The notes beneath the pieces are model-generated. The model ran no database searches. It was not told the DNA's origin and saw only the letters and a program-made list of their open reading frames with translations. Source: Mycobacterium parmense (GTDB lineage Bacteria; Actinomycetota; Actinomycetes; Mycobacteriales; Mycobacteriaceae). From it: a DNA stretch of 64,000 bases. Of the stretch, positions 9,684 through 18,307 are shown piece by piece. The translations under genes and the position numbers were made by a program. How positions within the stretch are numbered: position 1 is the stretch's first letter; each line of letters starts with the position of its first letter. The DNA lies in contig NZ_AP022614.1 in assembly GCF_010730575.1 (NCBI RefSeq), forward strand, positions 5,146,001 to 5,210,000. Reading direction: 5' to 3'.

Positions 9684-10947
9684 TCATCGGTAGTGGGTTA
9701 GGTTTCTGAATCCCAGCGCGTTGCGGCGCAGTGCTTCCAGTCGGCCGTTGATCGCTTCGGTGGGGCCGTTGAGGCGTGGTGGTCGAAGAAGGCCAGGATG
9801 TCGTTGCGGCGGCGCCATAGAGTGCGGCCGAGTTGGGCCAGTTCCTCGAGCTCGTCGGGGACGCCATGGCGCAGGGTGTTGATGATCGTGGTCATCATGG
9901 TTTTGCCGCGGCGGCGGTCGGGGTGGGCGTAGGCGGCGATCAGGCGTTGGTAGAAGCTCCAGCACAGTTGGACCGCGAGGTGGGCCTCATCGGTGAAAAC
10001 GGCTTCCAGTCGGGCTTTTTGGTGCGCATTGAGCAGCGGATAGCGGGTGCGCAACGTGCCCCGCACAAGGTAAGCGGGTCACCCGTGCGGCCGCGGTGCC
10101 CGCATGTCTGTTGTTGGATGCGCTGGCGGCACAGGTCGAGCTTGGCGCCGGCCAGCGCGACGACATGGAAGGGGTCCATGACCGCGGTGGCCTCAGGCAG
10201 CTGATCTGTCGCCGCGGTCTTGTAGCCGCCGAACCCGTCCATCGCCACGACCTGCACCTGTTCGCGAAACGCTTAGCTCTGCTCAGACAGCCAGCTGCTC
10301 AAGGCGGCTGCCGAACGTCCGGGGACCAGGTCGAGCAGCCGCGCACGGCCGGTGCCATCGAGCACGGGAGTCAGGTCGATGATGACGGTGACGTAGCCCT
10401 CTGAGTCGGGTCGACGCACATGTGACCAGCGATGCTCATCAACCCCGATGACCCGCACGCCGTCGAGTCGGCCGGTGTCGTTGGCCACGATCAGCTGGGT
10501 GGCGTCCATGGCGATGGTGTTGACAGTGTCCCAGGACAGGCCGAGCTCGCGGGCGACCGCGGCGACGGTGGCGTGGTCGATCATCAGCCGGTGACAGATG
10601 TAGCGGGCGCATCTGCGGGTGGTCGACCATCCTGGCCGCGCTAGCGCAGAGGTGTTGTGGGCGAACACTTCCCGCTCACAGGCGGTGTCGACACAGCGGT
10701 AGCGCGGCACCCGCAGGCGAAGTGGATGCCCGACCACCGGCACATCAGTCACGTTGCGGATCACAGTGTCACGGTTGACGTCTCGACGGCAGCCCGGACA
10801 ATGCCGCTGGCCATCATCGAGCAAGTTGCAAAACACCACCGTGGCCTCGCCGTCGACAGCAGCATCGGTGATCGTCACCCCAAGTTCGACCGTGCGCACG
10901 ATCGTGTCGGCAACAACAGCAGCAGAACAAGACGTAGGCTCGGACAC
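9684..10947 (-). pseudogene. ISL3-family transposase, degenerate
   Basis: This was a complete ISL3-type transposase of about 420 codons. The N-terminal zinc ribbon survives (RHCPGCRRDV and CVDTACEREV), then the helix-turn-helix (TVAAVARELGLSWDTVN), the first catalytic region (VIGVDEHRWSHV) and the second (VVAMDGFGGYKTA, VMDPFHVVALAG). The C-terminal signature PTEAINGRLEALRRNALGFR is also present. It is broken by an in-frame TAA after codon 224 (near 10273; a CAA-to-TAA change would explain it), by a frameshift near 10080 and by another near 9780. It cannot make an active enzyme. No clear terminal repeats or target duplications were found. Confidence 0.88.
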
Positions 10948-11099
10948 AGGACTCCCCAGAAGGCAGACGACAAAGGTGTAGGAACCTGCATCCTCTGCCC
11001 GCCGCCCGTATTAGCTCACCGACACGACCCAATCAACAAGTCGCCGCAGCGTTTACCTGCACTCCATTTCCGGAAGAGCCGGCAAACGGTTCGCTGACC

Positions 11100-11142
11100 C
11101 CCAGCCGGCACCGACGATCAGAACGGTCGATTGATCGGTCAC
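11100..11142 (-). pseudogene. 5' stump of a flavin monooxygenase gene
   Basis: A GTG at 11142 overlaps the stop of the ferritin-like gene (GTGA) and opens VTDQSTVLIVGAGW, the start of a Rossmann FAD-binding motif. At the other end of the window the paralogous ferritin-like gene is followed in the same way by MSDTTSVLIIGAGFAG. After about 14 codons the similarity stops at roughly 11100, and the frame ends at 11053. So only the first codons of the monooxygenase survive; the rest was removed or displaced at this junction, next to the ISL3 remnant. Confidence 0.75.
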
Positions 11143-12062
11143 TTGGAAACCGGTTCGTATGTCATGTCCCCAGCCCAGGAGGGCAGTTTGCCGAACACCT
11201 GGACGGGGAAATGGTCGACAAGGGTACCTAGCCCCTGGGAAAAGAAATGGAAAGGTTGAGCGCGGTTGATAGTCGCAGACATGTGCGTCCGAAGGATGTG
11301 ATAAGCGGGAATTCGGCGGGTGAACTCGCTTCGATCGCCGATATTCGAGTAGCGTGTGACCGCGTTGTATAGCTTCTCCTCCGAGAGGCCCCACGCAGTG
11401 AGGTTAGCCATCATCCTGGTGAGCAGCGGTATATACATTAGGGAGCCGAGGAGAATTCTCGGATCAATAATGGACCCCACCGTCTCGATCACGTGCACCC
11501 GCACCGGGCTGGCGCCGAGGTCATTGAGAACTTGGAAACCCACTGCAAGATGGCGAGATTCGTCACTATTGACCTTACTGAAGACCTCGCCGCACAACGG
11601 GTCTGCCACCTCGTCTAGAAGGAACTTCAGCAACGCGCCGTCGAGGGCGCATTCCAACGCCGGGATCGCAGAGCTCATCACCGTCAACGGGAGCGCATCG
11701 CTATAGTGGTCGATCCACTCGATCCCCAGCCGAATATTCTTATTCGGCACAGGTGTCTCTCCTGGCTCGAGCATTCCCCAGCGATGCATGAGGGCAAGTT
11801 CGGCATTAGCGTGCCGCTGCTCCTCGGCGTGGAAGTAGTGGTAGATCTCTCTTAACGCCTCGAACGGCGCCTTAGGCGCCATCGCCTCGAAAGCACGCGC
11901 TCCGACATGCTCGATCCACACCACATCTGACATGAATTGTTTGAGGTGGGGCCGTTGCTCGTCGGTAATCAACTCCGCGCCTGGGGCTTCCCAATCGATG
12001 TCGGCAAGCGCCCACTGTCGGTCTTTAATCGTTTGCAGCATATCGCTGTATTCGAACGCCAT
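11139..12062 (-). CDS. Ferritin-like diiron protein (copy 1)
   Basis: A 307-residue protein of the ferritin-like fold. Likely metal-binding motifs are E..H-type: YFHAEEQRHAN (about residue 78) and VNSDESRHLAVGF (about 165), with further acidic residues in IEHVGARAFEAM. It is roughly 80 percent identical by eye to the protein at 63032-63955, with the same length. The exact reaction is unknown; by fold it could be a diiron oxygenase or desaturase. In the intact copy it sits between an SDR and a flavin monooxygenase; here the SDR upstream is degenerate and the monooxygenase downstream is a stump. This gene has stayed open while both neighbours decayed, which suggests recent decay or retained function. 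Confidence 0.8.
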   Translation of the reverse strand: MAFEYSDMLQTIKDRQWALADIDWEAPGAELITDEQRPHLKQFMSDVVWIEHVGARAFEAMAPKAPFEALREIYHYFHAEEQRHANAELALMHRWGMLEPGETPVPNKNIRLGIEWIDHYSDALPLTVMSSAIPALECALDGALLKFLLDEVADPLCGEVFSKVNSDESRHLAVGFQVLNDLGASPVRVHVIETVGSIIDPRILLGSLMYIPLLTRMMANLTAWGLSEEKLYNAVTRYSNIGDRSEFTRRIPAYHILRTHMSATINRAQPFHFFSQGLGTLVDHFPVQVFGKLPSWAGDMTYEPVSK

Positions 12063-12084
12063 TTCCCTACTCCGATCTGGTTCT

Positions 12085-12390
12085 TCAAATCGCCCGGTGG
12101 CTATTTACCGCGCGACCCACTCGATGACACCAAGCCCACCGGTATAGCTCCTGGGCGCCATTCTCTCGGCCTGCCATCACAGGTAATGTCCGAACCTTGA
12201 CCACCAGCTTGGACGACAAGTCCAACGGTCTCCTTAGCCCGTCCCGGATCGATATCGGCGCAGACACCCGCGCACCCCGACGAGCAAGCTCAACGCCAAA
12301 GCCGCGGCCAATGCCGCTGCCAGCTCTCGTGACTACAGCGACAGCACCATGAGTGAGCACATCTGAGCCGCCGAATGGCACCAGCCTCAT
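12085..12390 (-). pseudogene. SDR gene remnant with internal deletion
   Basis: From the ATG at 12390 the minus strand reads MRLVPFGGSD, then VTRAGSGIGRGFGVELARRG, which matches the start of the intact short-chain dehydrogenase at 62177 (MRLLPFGN, ITGAGSGIGRAFAVELARRG). The TGxxxGIG cofactor motif is altered to TRAGSGIG. After about 75 codons the similarity fades, and roughly 200 codons, including the NNAG and YxxxK regions, are missing before the ferritin-like gene begins. An apparent ORF runs through, extended upstream to 12522 and downstream to 12085, but it lacks the catalytic core. Confidence 0.8.
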
Positions 12391-13290
12391 CGGCGACCGC
12401 ACGCGCGGGAGCCAGCAGGATCCGCAACCACAAACTGGTGGCACTGGCCCTAAGTGTGGGCGCATGACACCAGTTTTGTGCCGCTCCGGGCGCCTTGTCA
12501 AGACGCCGCCTGGACTCAGCAAATGCGTGGGTAGACCCGCTCGTCGCGTCAGCTAAGAATGCGCGCGTGCGGCGCACCTGATCAGCCAAGGATAACGCGC
12601 TGGATAGGCCCAGCTGGTGGTACTGAAGGTGAGTCAACGCAAGGTGGTGCTGAGGCGATCGTAACCGCTACGTGGGGACGGACAGGGCCGGCAATGGCCG
12701 GAATCTCGACCAGTTGTGCGCCATCACCGGCTGGCGTCGCAATCACGTGCGTAACGCACTCAAGGACACGCTGCGCCCGAAGGTCGTCACGAAAAGACGG
12801 CCGCAGCCGCCAAAGAATGGGCCGAAGTCCTTGCGGTGCTGACCTTTGCTGGGAATTGTAGGGCATGCTGGCGGCAGACGACTGCCGCCTTATGCTGGGC
12901 GGGTTAGACGGGTATGGGGGGCTGGGGCCTCCGCTCACATGTGAACGTGGGTTGCCGTCAGAAAGTTGGTCCTGGTCGGTAGAGCCACAGTTGTGGGAGG
13001 CCCAAGTGGTAGTTCAGCGGACGAGCCATTCTGACCTGGCGCTCGCCCTCAGGAGATGAAAATTATGCAGTGGTCGCCTGTCGACGCCGTCTAACAACTG
13101 TGGTCCTACGAGGCCGTGCATCGAGCCGGGCGTCGGATGCCGCTGTTGGGCCCTTCACTGTTGCCGCTAGTTGAGCACGAGGATCAGAATCGTTGTCCCC
13201 ATGCGTTATCCGCGGGCGGCCGCACCTTGAGATGAACAGGTGTGAGTGTGCAGTGAGGAGATGATGGCGCGCGGATTCCCCGTTTCGCCG
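12391..13290. other. Gene-poor stretch with decayed sequence
   Basis: No intact gene is seen between the SDR remnant and the IS3 fragment. The only recognisable piece is a possible transposase scrap at about 12680-12840. The ORFs present on both strands are short, have no recognisable motifs and lack convincing Shine-Dalgarno sequences. The stretch looks like eroded insertion-sequence and intergenic DNA. Confidence 0.5.
12676..12842 (+). pseudogene. Possible DDE-transposase scrap
   Basis: The plus strand reads NLDQLCAITGWRRNHVRNAL followed by a basic stretch (RPKVVTKRRPQPPKNGPKSL) and a stop. This resembles the N-terminal DNA-binding part of actinobacterial integrase-core transposases, which have a CAVTGWHRDHARKAL-like motif. 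Only about 55 codons remain. The resemblance was judged from memory, so the family is tentative. Confidence 0.4.
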
Positions 13291-13291
13291 C

Positions 13292-13471
13292 GGCCCGCTG
13301 AACACCCTGTCCGACGTCGAACACGTCACCGCCGACTATGTCGCCTGGTACAACCAGCAGCGGCTCATGCACCGCCTCGGACGAGTCCCACGCGCCGAAG
13401 CCGAAGCCCAGTACTATTCCCAACACGTGACCGACCAACCGGCCGGCTCACAGAACCCCGAGGGTGCATAG
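13292..13471 (+). pseudogene. IS3-family transposase OrfB, C-terminal fragment
   Basis: The plus strand encodes LSDVEHVTADYVAWYNQQRL and then AEAEAQYYSQHVTDQPAG before a TAG at 13469-13471. This is the C-terminal end of an IS3 integrase-type transposase, covering the last catalytic region and tail. The upstream part is missing. It could be the other end of the same element type as the fragment at 9470-9645, but it lies on the opposite strand. Confidence 0.7.
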
Positions 13472-13805
13472 GATGGTTCACTTCGGCCGCACTGCTTGAA
13501 CACAGCGGCTGGAGCGTGCCTCGAGGACGCGACGAGCGGGATAGTGTACAAATTACTGATCGCTGATGCCCCCAACCTCGGCTCCGGCGACATCGGTGCC
13601 CGCGCCCCTGCCAAGCGAGCTAGGAGCGGGCGATATCGTAATGAAAATGACTTTCAATAGGCTCGTGGTGGCGTGGCTGCGCGACGGCCCGAACCTGTTG
13701 CGGCGGGTACAAGCCCTTAAATGGACAGGCTTTTGAAAAGTTGGCGATACCAGCGGTACCGTATCAGTAGCTTTTCTGATGTGAACTTTCGGTAGGAGGC
13801 TGGCG
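13472..13805. other. Upstream region of the AurF-like gene
   Basis: About 330 bases without a gene. The right end holds a strong Shine-Dalgarno (TAGGAGG at about 13793-13799) for the AurF-like gene. No other feature was recognised. Confidence 0.5.
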
Positions 13806-14834
13806 ATGGCCCAGAAGATCGCTCGGACGAGGTTGGTGCGGCGTTGGCGCCGCAACATGGACGTGCTGGACGACGCCGAGTATGCCGACGTGCTGCGCGT
13901 CCTGTCTGAGGGCTCAGTGCGACGCAATTTCAACCCATACATCGACATCGACTGGACCGCACCTGAGTACGCGGTAGTCGACAACGACCCCCGCTGGAAG
14001 TTGCCGGCGACTGACCCGCTGGGCCGGCACCCGTGGTATCAGGCGCAGTCGGAGGAACGCCAAATCAGGATCGGCATGTGGCGTCAGGCCAATGTGGCCA
14101 AGGTGGGGCTGCACTTCGAGTCGGTCCTCATCCGCGGCCTGATGGGGTACGCGTTCTGGGTGCCGAACGGGTCCCCGGAGTACCGGTACTGCCTGCACGA
14201 GGCGGTCGAAGAGTGCAACCACACCATGATGTTTCAGGAGATGGTGAACCACATCGGCGCCGACGTGCCTGGGATGCGGCGGCAGCTGAAGTGGCTTTCG
14301 CCGCTGATCCCGCTGGTCGCTAGCCCTCTGCCGATCCCGTTCTGGTTCGGCATCCTCGCCGGTGAGGAACCCATCGACCACACTCAGAAGAACGTGTTAC
14401 GTGAGGGCAAGGAACTGCACCCGATCATGGAGCGGGTGATGTCCATCCACGTGGCCGAAGAGGCTCGGCACATCTCGTTTGCTCACGAGTATCTGCGTAA
14501 GCGTGTGCCGCACTTACCGCGGCGTAAGCGGTTTTGGCTGTCGTTATACGTGCCGGTGATTATGCGGGTGGCATGCTCGGCGATCGTGGTCCCGCCGAAG
14601 GCCTTCTGGCAGGAATTCGACATCCCGCGCGAGGTCCGCAAGCAGGTGTTCTTCGGGTCCCTGGAGTCGCGCAAGGCGCTGCGTGACATGTTCGGTGACG
14701 TGCGGATGCTGTGCTACGACACCGGGCTGATGAACCCGATCGCGCGAATGGTGTGGCGGATCTGCAAGATCAACGGCAAGCCGTCGCGTTATCGCTGCGA
14801 GCCGCAGCGCCAGCACCTGGTCGCGGTCGCCTAG
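13806..14834 (+). CDS. AurF-like diiron oxygenase
   Basis: A 342-residue protein resembling the AurF family of diiron N-oxygenases (PF11583 type). The metal-ligand pattern is visible in order: a Glu in HFESVLIRG (about residue 102), EAVEECNHTMMFQEM (about 135-149), a Glu in PIMERVMSIH, and VAEEARHISFAHEY (about 219-232). AurF itself oxidises an aryl amine; the mycobacterial members have no assigned substrate to my knowledge, so the role here is open. The start ATG is preceded by a strong AGGAGG site. It stands alone between IS scraps, on the opposite strand to its neighbours, and is the only intact gene between 12.4 and 15 kb. Confidence 0.8.
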   Translation: MAQKIARTRLVRRWRRNMDVLDDAEYADVLRVLSEGSVRRNFNPYIDIDWTAPEYAVVDNDPRWKLPATDPLGRHPWYQAQSEERQIRIGMWRQANVAKVGLHFESVLIRGLMGYAFWVPNGSPEYRYCLHEAVEECNHTMMFQEMVNHIGADVPGMRRQLKWLSPLIPLVASPLPIPFWFGILAGEEPIDHTQKNVLREGKELHPIMERVMSIHVAEEARHISFAHEYLRKRVPHLPRRKRFWLSLYVPVIMRVACSAIVVPPKAFWQEFDIPREVRKQVFFGSLESRKALRDMFGDVRMLCYDTGLMNPIARMVWRICKINGKPSRYRCEPQRQHLVAVA

Positions 14835-14841
14835 CGTTGTG

Positions 14842-14945
14842 AGTCACTAATTTGGAGCAGTAGTTAGCTGATGCTGCCAGGATTTGGTCGGCGGTTCTGA
14901 TCCAGACGTAGGGTCGAGGATTGTCGTTCCAGATGAATCGTCCTG
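14842..14945 (-). pseudogene. IS630-type transposase C-terminal scrap
   Basis: The minus strand reads FIWNDNPRPYVWIRTADQIL and then AASANYC. This resembles the C-terminal end of IS630-family transposases, in which a PFVWTKTADEIL-like motif follows the last catalytic residue. Only about 35 codons are recognisable and no start or catalytic region is present. It lies just after the AurF-like gene, on the other strand. Confidence 0.55.
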
Positions 14946-15046
14946 CAAATCCCGGAGGCTCCTGACCTTGGTAACGAGGATGCAGGTATGCCAACGTTGT
15001 GGCTCCACCAGCAAATCATTTCGCCAGTCGTCAGGGTTGGCTCTTA

Positions 15047-15910
15047 CTACCTGGGCAGGCCGAGGCGTTCGGCGAGTCGACGCCCCGCACCGTAGCGCCC
15101 GGTGCGATAGAACGACGCCATGATGTCCTCGTAGCGAGGGCCGAGGATTCGGGGAATGGCATCGAAAACTCTTGCGTCAGGACCGATCAGCACCCGCGGC
15201 TTATTCTTCTTGACCCCACGCAGTATCGCCCTCGAGGCTGATTCGGGGCTGGTGAACGCGATCCTATGGAAAAGGCGGCTAAGCGTTTCGGGGTCCGAGC
15301 CGTCGGGCAGCCCTCGGGCGTGACCGGCGATGTTGGTCTTCACCCCGCCCGGGTGAACGCAGGTCACACCTACCGGATGCCTGGCGGCCCGGAGTTCTTG
15401 GCGTAGGGCCTCGGTGAAGCCGCGGACGGCGAATTTGGCGGCATTGTAGGCGCTTTGTGACGGAATCCCGACGAACCCGAAAACCGATGACACATTGACG
15501 ATGTGGCCATCGCCGGACGCGATCAGGTGCGGCATGAATGCCTTGGTGCCATGGGCCACCCCCCAAAAGTTGATGCCCATCAGCCACTCGAAGTCGTCCC
15601 AATCCATGTCGGCCACGTCGGCCGAGAGTGCCACACCCGCGTTGTTGAAAACAAGGTTCACTCTGCCGAATTCACTGACGACATTCTTTGCGTGTTCGTA
15701 AACTGCCGGCCGTTGGGCTACATCGAGCTCGAACGGCACCGCCTTAGCTCCGACCTTCTCGCATCGACCAGCGGTATCGGCCAGCGCGCTCGTATCGATG
15801 TCCGACAGCGCCAGCTGCGCCCCCTGTTCAGCCAAGCTCAACGCCAGGTTACGGCCGATACCTGAGCCAGCGCCGGTGATTACTGCCACTTTATTGGTGA
15901 AGTCCTTCAT
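15047..15910 (-). CDS. Short-chain dehydrogenase/reductase
   Basis: A 287-residue SDR. The cofactor motif TGAGSGIG is at residues 12-19, NNAG at about 91, a catalytic Ser in VNVSSVFG at about 141, and YNAAK (the YxxxK pair) at about 157. An aspartate in SDID after the second strand suggests NAD preference by family rules. Such enzymes oxidise or reduce alcohols and ketones; the substrate is unknown. The frame is open much further upstream, to 16354, but the ATG at 15910 gives the standard SDR N-terminus and the extra part is not protein-like. It is divergent from the PF10118 gene at 16456, with a 545-base region between. Confidence 0.9.
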   Translation of the reverse strand: MKDFTNKVAVITGAGSGIGRNLALSLAEQGAQLALSDIDTSALADTAGRCEKVGAKAVPFELDVAQRPAVYEHAKNVVSEFGRVNLVFNNAGVALSADVADMDWDDFEWLMGINFWGVAHGTKAFMPHLIASGDGHIVNVSSVFGFVGIPSQSAYNAAKFAVRGFTEALRQELRAARHPVGVTCVHPGGVKTNIAGHARGLPDGSDPETLSRLFHRIAFTSPESASRAILRGVKKNKPRVLIGPDARVFDAIPRILGPRYEDIMASFYRTGRYGAGRRLAERLGLPR

Positions 15911-16455
15911 AAACTGATCGCCTCCGAATGTATTTGGACTGGCCGACGGCCGGTTCCGCAGATCGTTGACACCGCCCCCATCCTCTTCTGTAACAACCAG
16001 AGTCCACTGCACTACACGGCATGGCGCTGGGTGCCAATCCCGTCCGGGATGTTCACCGTCGCCACAGGCGCCCGTAGAGCAGCTAGAACCGCTAGGTATC
16101 CCGGAACATGAAACGCGAGCCTCCCTGTTACGCGCCGTACGAGTGGTTGCTGAGAGCCTCGATGCCGGTATCCAGCTTGAACGCTCCCTGCTTCCGAGTA
16201 AGCAATTTTCCGAACAAACAGTATACGTAACGACTAGTACTATGTACTGCGGTTTGGGCCGATTGTCAAAACAGTTTAAAGGCAGGAGTCGTGGAGGTGA
16301 CAGCGTACGCGGCGGTGTGATGCGGCTCTCAAACGCAGCGCTTCTACACGTCATTGCGGAGTCTTGCGCGCCCTGTCGATCCGCAGTAACGTCTCACTAA
16401 ACACCTAGTACTGTCGGTATCGGAAACCGGGTGTTCGAGGAAGGGGTATCTTGTT
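15911..16455. promoter_or_regulatory. Divergent intergenic region
   Basis: A 545-base gap between divergent genes probably holds promoters for both. The 7-mer TAGTACT occurs twice, near 16235-16241 and 16407-16413. The first lies inside a small palindrome, AGTAC-TAT-GTACT, at 16236-16248. AT-rich stretches surround them. These could be regulator-binding sites for the PF10118 operon. No transcription factor gene is adjacent, so the assignment is inference only. Confidence 0.4.
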
Positions 16456-17346
16456 ATGACGAGCGACCACATAGTGCAAGAGGCAGCGACCACTGCAAAT
16501 GCGGTGAGTGAGGGGTCTCGGTATCCGACGACCCGGCGGATACGTTTCCCGTTTGCCCAGGGCAGCAAGTATTTCGTTAACGACGACATCATCTTCAGCC
16601 ACTTTCTGGCGAACTTGTCGGGGTCGTTCCCGCCGGGGGAGGAGTTGTTCATTCGGTCGGTGCGCCGGTTTGCCGATGAGATCGCCGACCCTGGGTTGAA
16701 GAAGCGGGTGGCCGGGTTTATCGGTCAGGAATCGGTGCATGGCCAGCAGCATCGGGCGCTCAATGACAAGCTCGTTGACATGGGGTATCCGATTGGGTGG
16801 TGGGATTCCGAAAAGTTTGTTGATTGGGTGAAACGCATCGAGGAGGTGCTGCCGGCCCGGATTCCGCTGGCGGTGACAGCAGCCGCAGAACACTTCACCG
16901 CCGTACTTGCTGAGCGGCTGCTCGGCGATGAGGAGATCCAGGCGATCCCGGGTGATGCGGAGGTGTGGAACCTGCTGAACTGGCATGCGCTGGAGGAACT
17001 TGAGCACAAGTCGGTTGCCTTTGATGTATTCCGCTCGGTGCGGGGTACCGAGCGGGTGCGTCGACGTGTGATGGCGGTAATGATCCCCCTTCTGCTCCTC
17101 CTCATAACCGCCGTACTGGCTTGTTCGGTGGCGCGGGATCCCGAAGCGCGCCGTCAGCCAGTGCGACTGGTGCGTGAGACCTATCGGCTCTACCGCGGCC
17201 CCATTCTTCGTGGCGTGATCCCAGAGCTCAGGCAATACCTGCGACCGGGATTTCATCCCGACGACATCGACACCAACGCGTTGCTGGAGCAATGGCAGGA
17301 GGAACTCTTCGGCACCGAGGGGGCCCTGGTCGGCTACCTGAAGTGA
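16456..17346 (+). CDS. PF10118-type metal-dependent protein (tandem copy a)
   Basis: A 296-residue protein of the family annotated as predicted metal-dependent hydrolase (PF10118), whose pattern looks ferritin-like. Candidate metal ligands are in FPPGEELFIRSVRRFAD (about 57-73), FIGQESVHGQQHRALN (about 84-99), a Glu/His pair in AAAEHFTAVLAER (about 137-149), and WHALEELEHKSVAFDV (about 173-188). A hydrophobic segment (MIPLLLLLITAVLACSVA, about 205-222) may anchor it to the membrane. It is followed after 33 bases by a close paralog, then by a flavin monooxygenase and an SDR on the same strand, which suggests one transcript. The reaction is unknown. Confidence 0.8.
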   Translation: MTSDHIVQEAATTANAVSEGSRYPTTRRIRFPFAQGSKYFVNDDIIFSHFLANLSGSFPPGEELFIRSVRRFADEIADPGLKKRVAGFIGQESVHGQQHRALNDKLVDMGYPIGWWDSEKFVDWVKRIEEVLPARIPLAVTAAAEHFTAVLAERLLGDEEIQAIPGDAEVWNLLNWHALEELEHKSVAFDVFRSVRGTERVRRRVMAVMIPLLLLLITAVLACSVARDPEARRQPVRLVRETYRLYRGPILRGVIPELRQYLRPGFHPDDIDTNALLEQWQEELFGTEGALVGYLK

Positions 17347-17379
17347 CCGACCACCACACTCAAAACAAAGGAGAGTGTC

Positions 17380-18285
17380 ATGGTAGCTAGTCACGCAGCA
17401 GTTGCGAACACAGGAATGGCACCGGAAAGACCAGCAAAAAAGGCGTATCCGAAAACTCGCCGGATTCGGTTCTCATTCGGTGATCCGCAGCCGATGCAGC
17501 GTCACTTCGTTGAGGGCGACATCGTGCTTAGCCACCTTGTGGCGTTGCTGTCGGGCATATTTCCGCCCGGCGAGGAATTATTTATCAGGTCGGTCCGGCG
17601 CTTCGCCGATCGGGTGACCGATCCGGAGTTAAAGAAGCGGGTGGCCGGATTCATTGGTCAGGAGTCGGTGCATGGGCAGGAACACCGCCGGCTCAACGAG
17701 CAATTGGTGGACAGGGGCTATCCCCTGGTCAGTTTTTTCATGTTCGATGCCAATAGTCGGCGGCAGCGGCTGTTGGTGCGGATCGAAAACCTGCTGCCCG
17801 CGCGGGTACCCCTGGCGGTCACTGCAGCGGCTGAACACTTCACTGCCACGCTGGCTGAGCGAATGCTAGGCGAGGAGTTACAGAAGATCCCTGGTGATCC
17901 CGAGGTGCGAAACCTGCTCAACTGGCACGCGGTGGAAGAGCTGGAGCACAAATCGGTTGCCTTCGACGTTTACCGGTCGGTCCGCGGGCCGGAGTGGCTT
18001 CGCATCGGTGTGATGGGGGTTTTATACGTTCTGGCCATCCCGGTGATAACGATCGGCGTGTTGCTGTCCATCGCGACGGACCCTAAAGGGTGGCATCCGA
18101 TCAAAGTGACGCGTCAAGCGCGTGCTGTGTTTCGAGGCCCGCTGCTCAAGGGTTTGATGGCCGACCTGCGCATCTACATGAAACCCGGCTTTCATCCCGA
18201 CGATGTCGACACCCGTGCGCTGCTGAACAAGTGGCAGCAGGAACTGTTCGGGACCCATGGCACCCTTGTGGGTTACCAAAAGTAG
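17380..18285 (+). CDS. PF10118-type metal-dependent protein (tandem copy b)
   Basis: A 301-residue paralog of the preceding gene, with the same motif order: FPPGEELFIRSVRRFADRV, FIGQESVHGQEHRRLNEQL, AAAEHFTATLAERML and WHAVEELEHKSVAFDVYRSV. A hydrophobic segment (VLYVLAIPVITIGVLLSIA) lies at about residues 208-226. A clear AAAGGAG site precedes the ATG. The conservation of both copies suggests they differ in substrate or work as a pair, perhaps as a heterodimer. Its end overlaps the longest open frame of the monooxygenase gene that follows. A third paralog is at 59697-60566 on the other strand. Confidence 0.8.
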   Translation: MVASHAAVANTGMAPERPAKKAYPKTRRIRFSFGDPQPMQRHFVEGDIVLSHLVALLSGIFPPGEELFIRSVRRFADRVTDPELKKRVAGFIGQESVHGQEHRRLNEQLVDRGYPLVSFFMFDANSRRQRLLVRIENLLPARVPLAVTAAAEHFTATLAERMLGEELQKIPGDPEVRNLLNWHAVEELEHKSVAFDVYRSVRGPEWLRIGVMGVLYVLAIPVITIGVLLSIATDPKGWHPIKVTRQARAVFRGPLLKGLMADLRIYMKPGFHPDDVDTRALLNKWQQELFGTHGTLVGYQK

Positions 18286-18307
18286 CAGCAAGTCCGGCGA
18301 GCCCGAA

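Noticed and set aside
15911..16354. In-frame upstream extension of the SDR gene (to a possible 435-residue protein)
   Set aside because: The ATG at 15910 gives a standard SDR N-terminus; the extension has no SDR homology and would run through the divergent promoter region.
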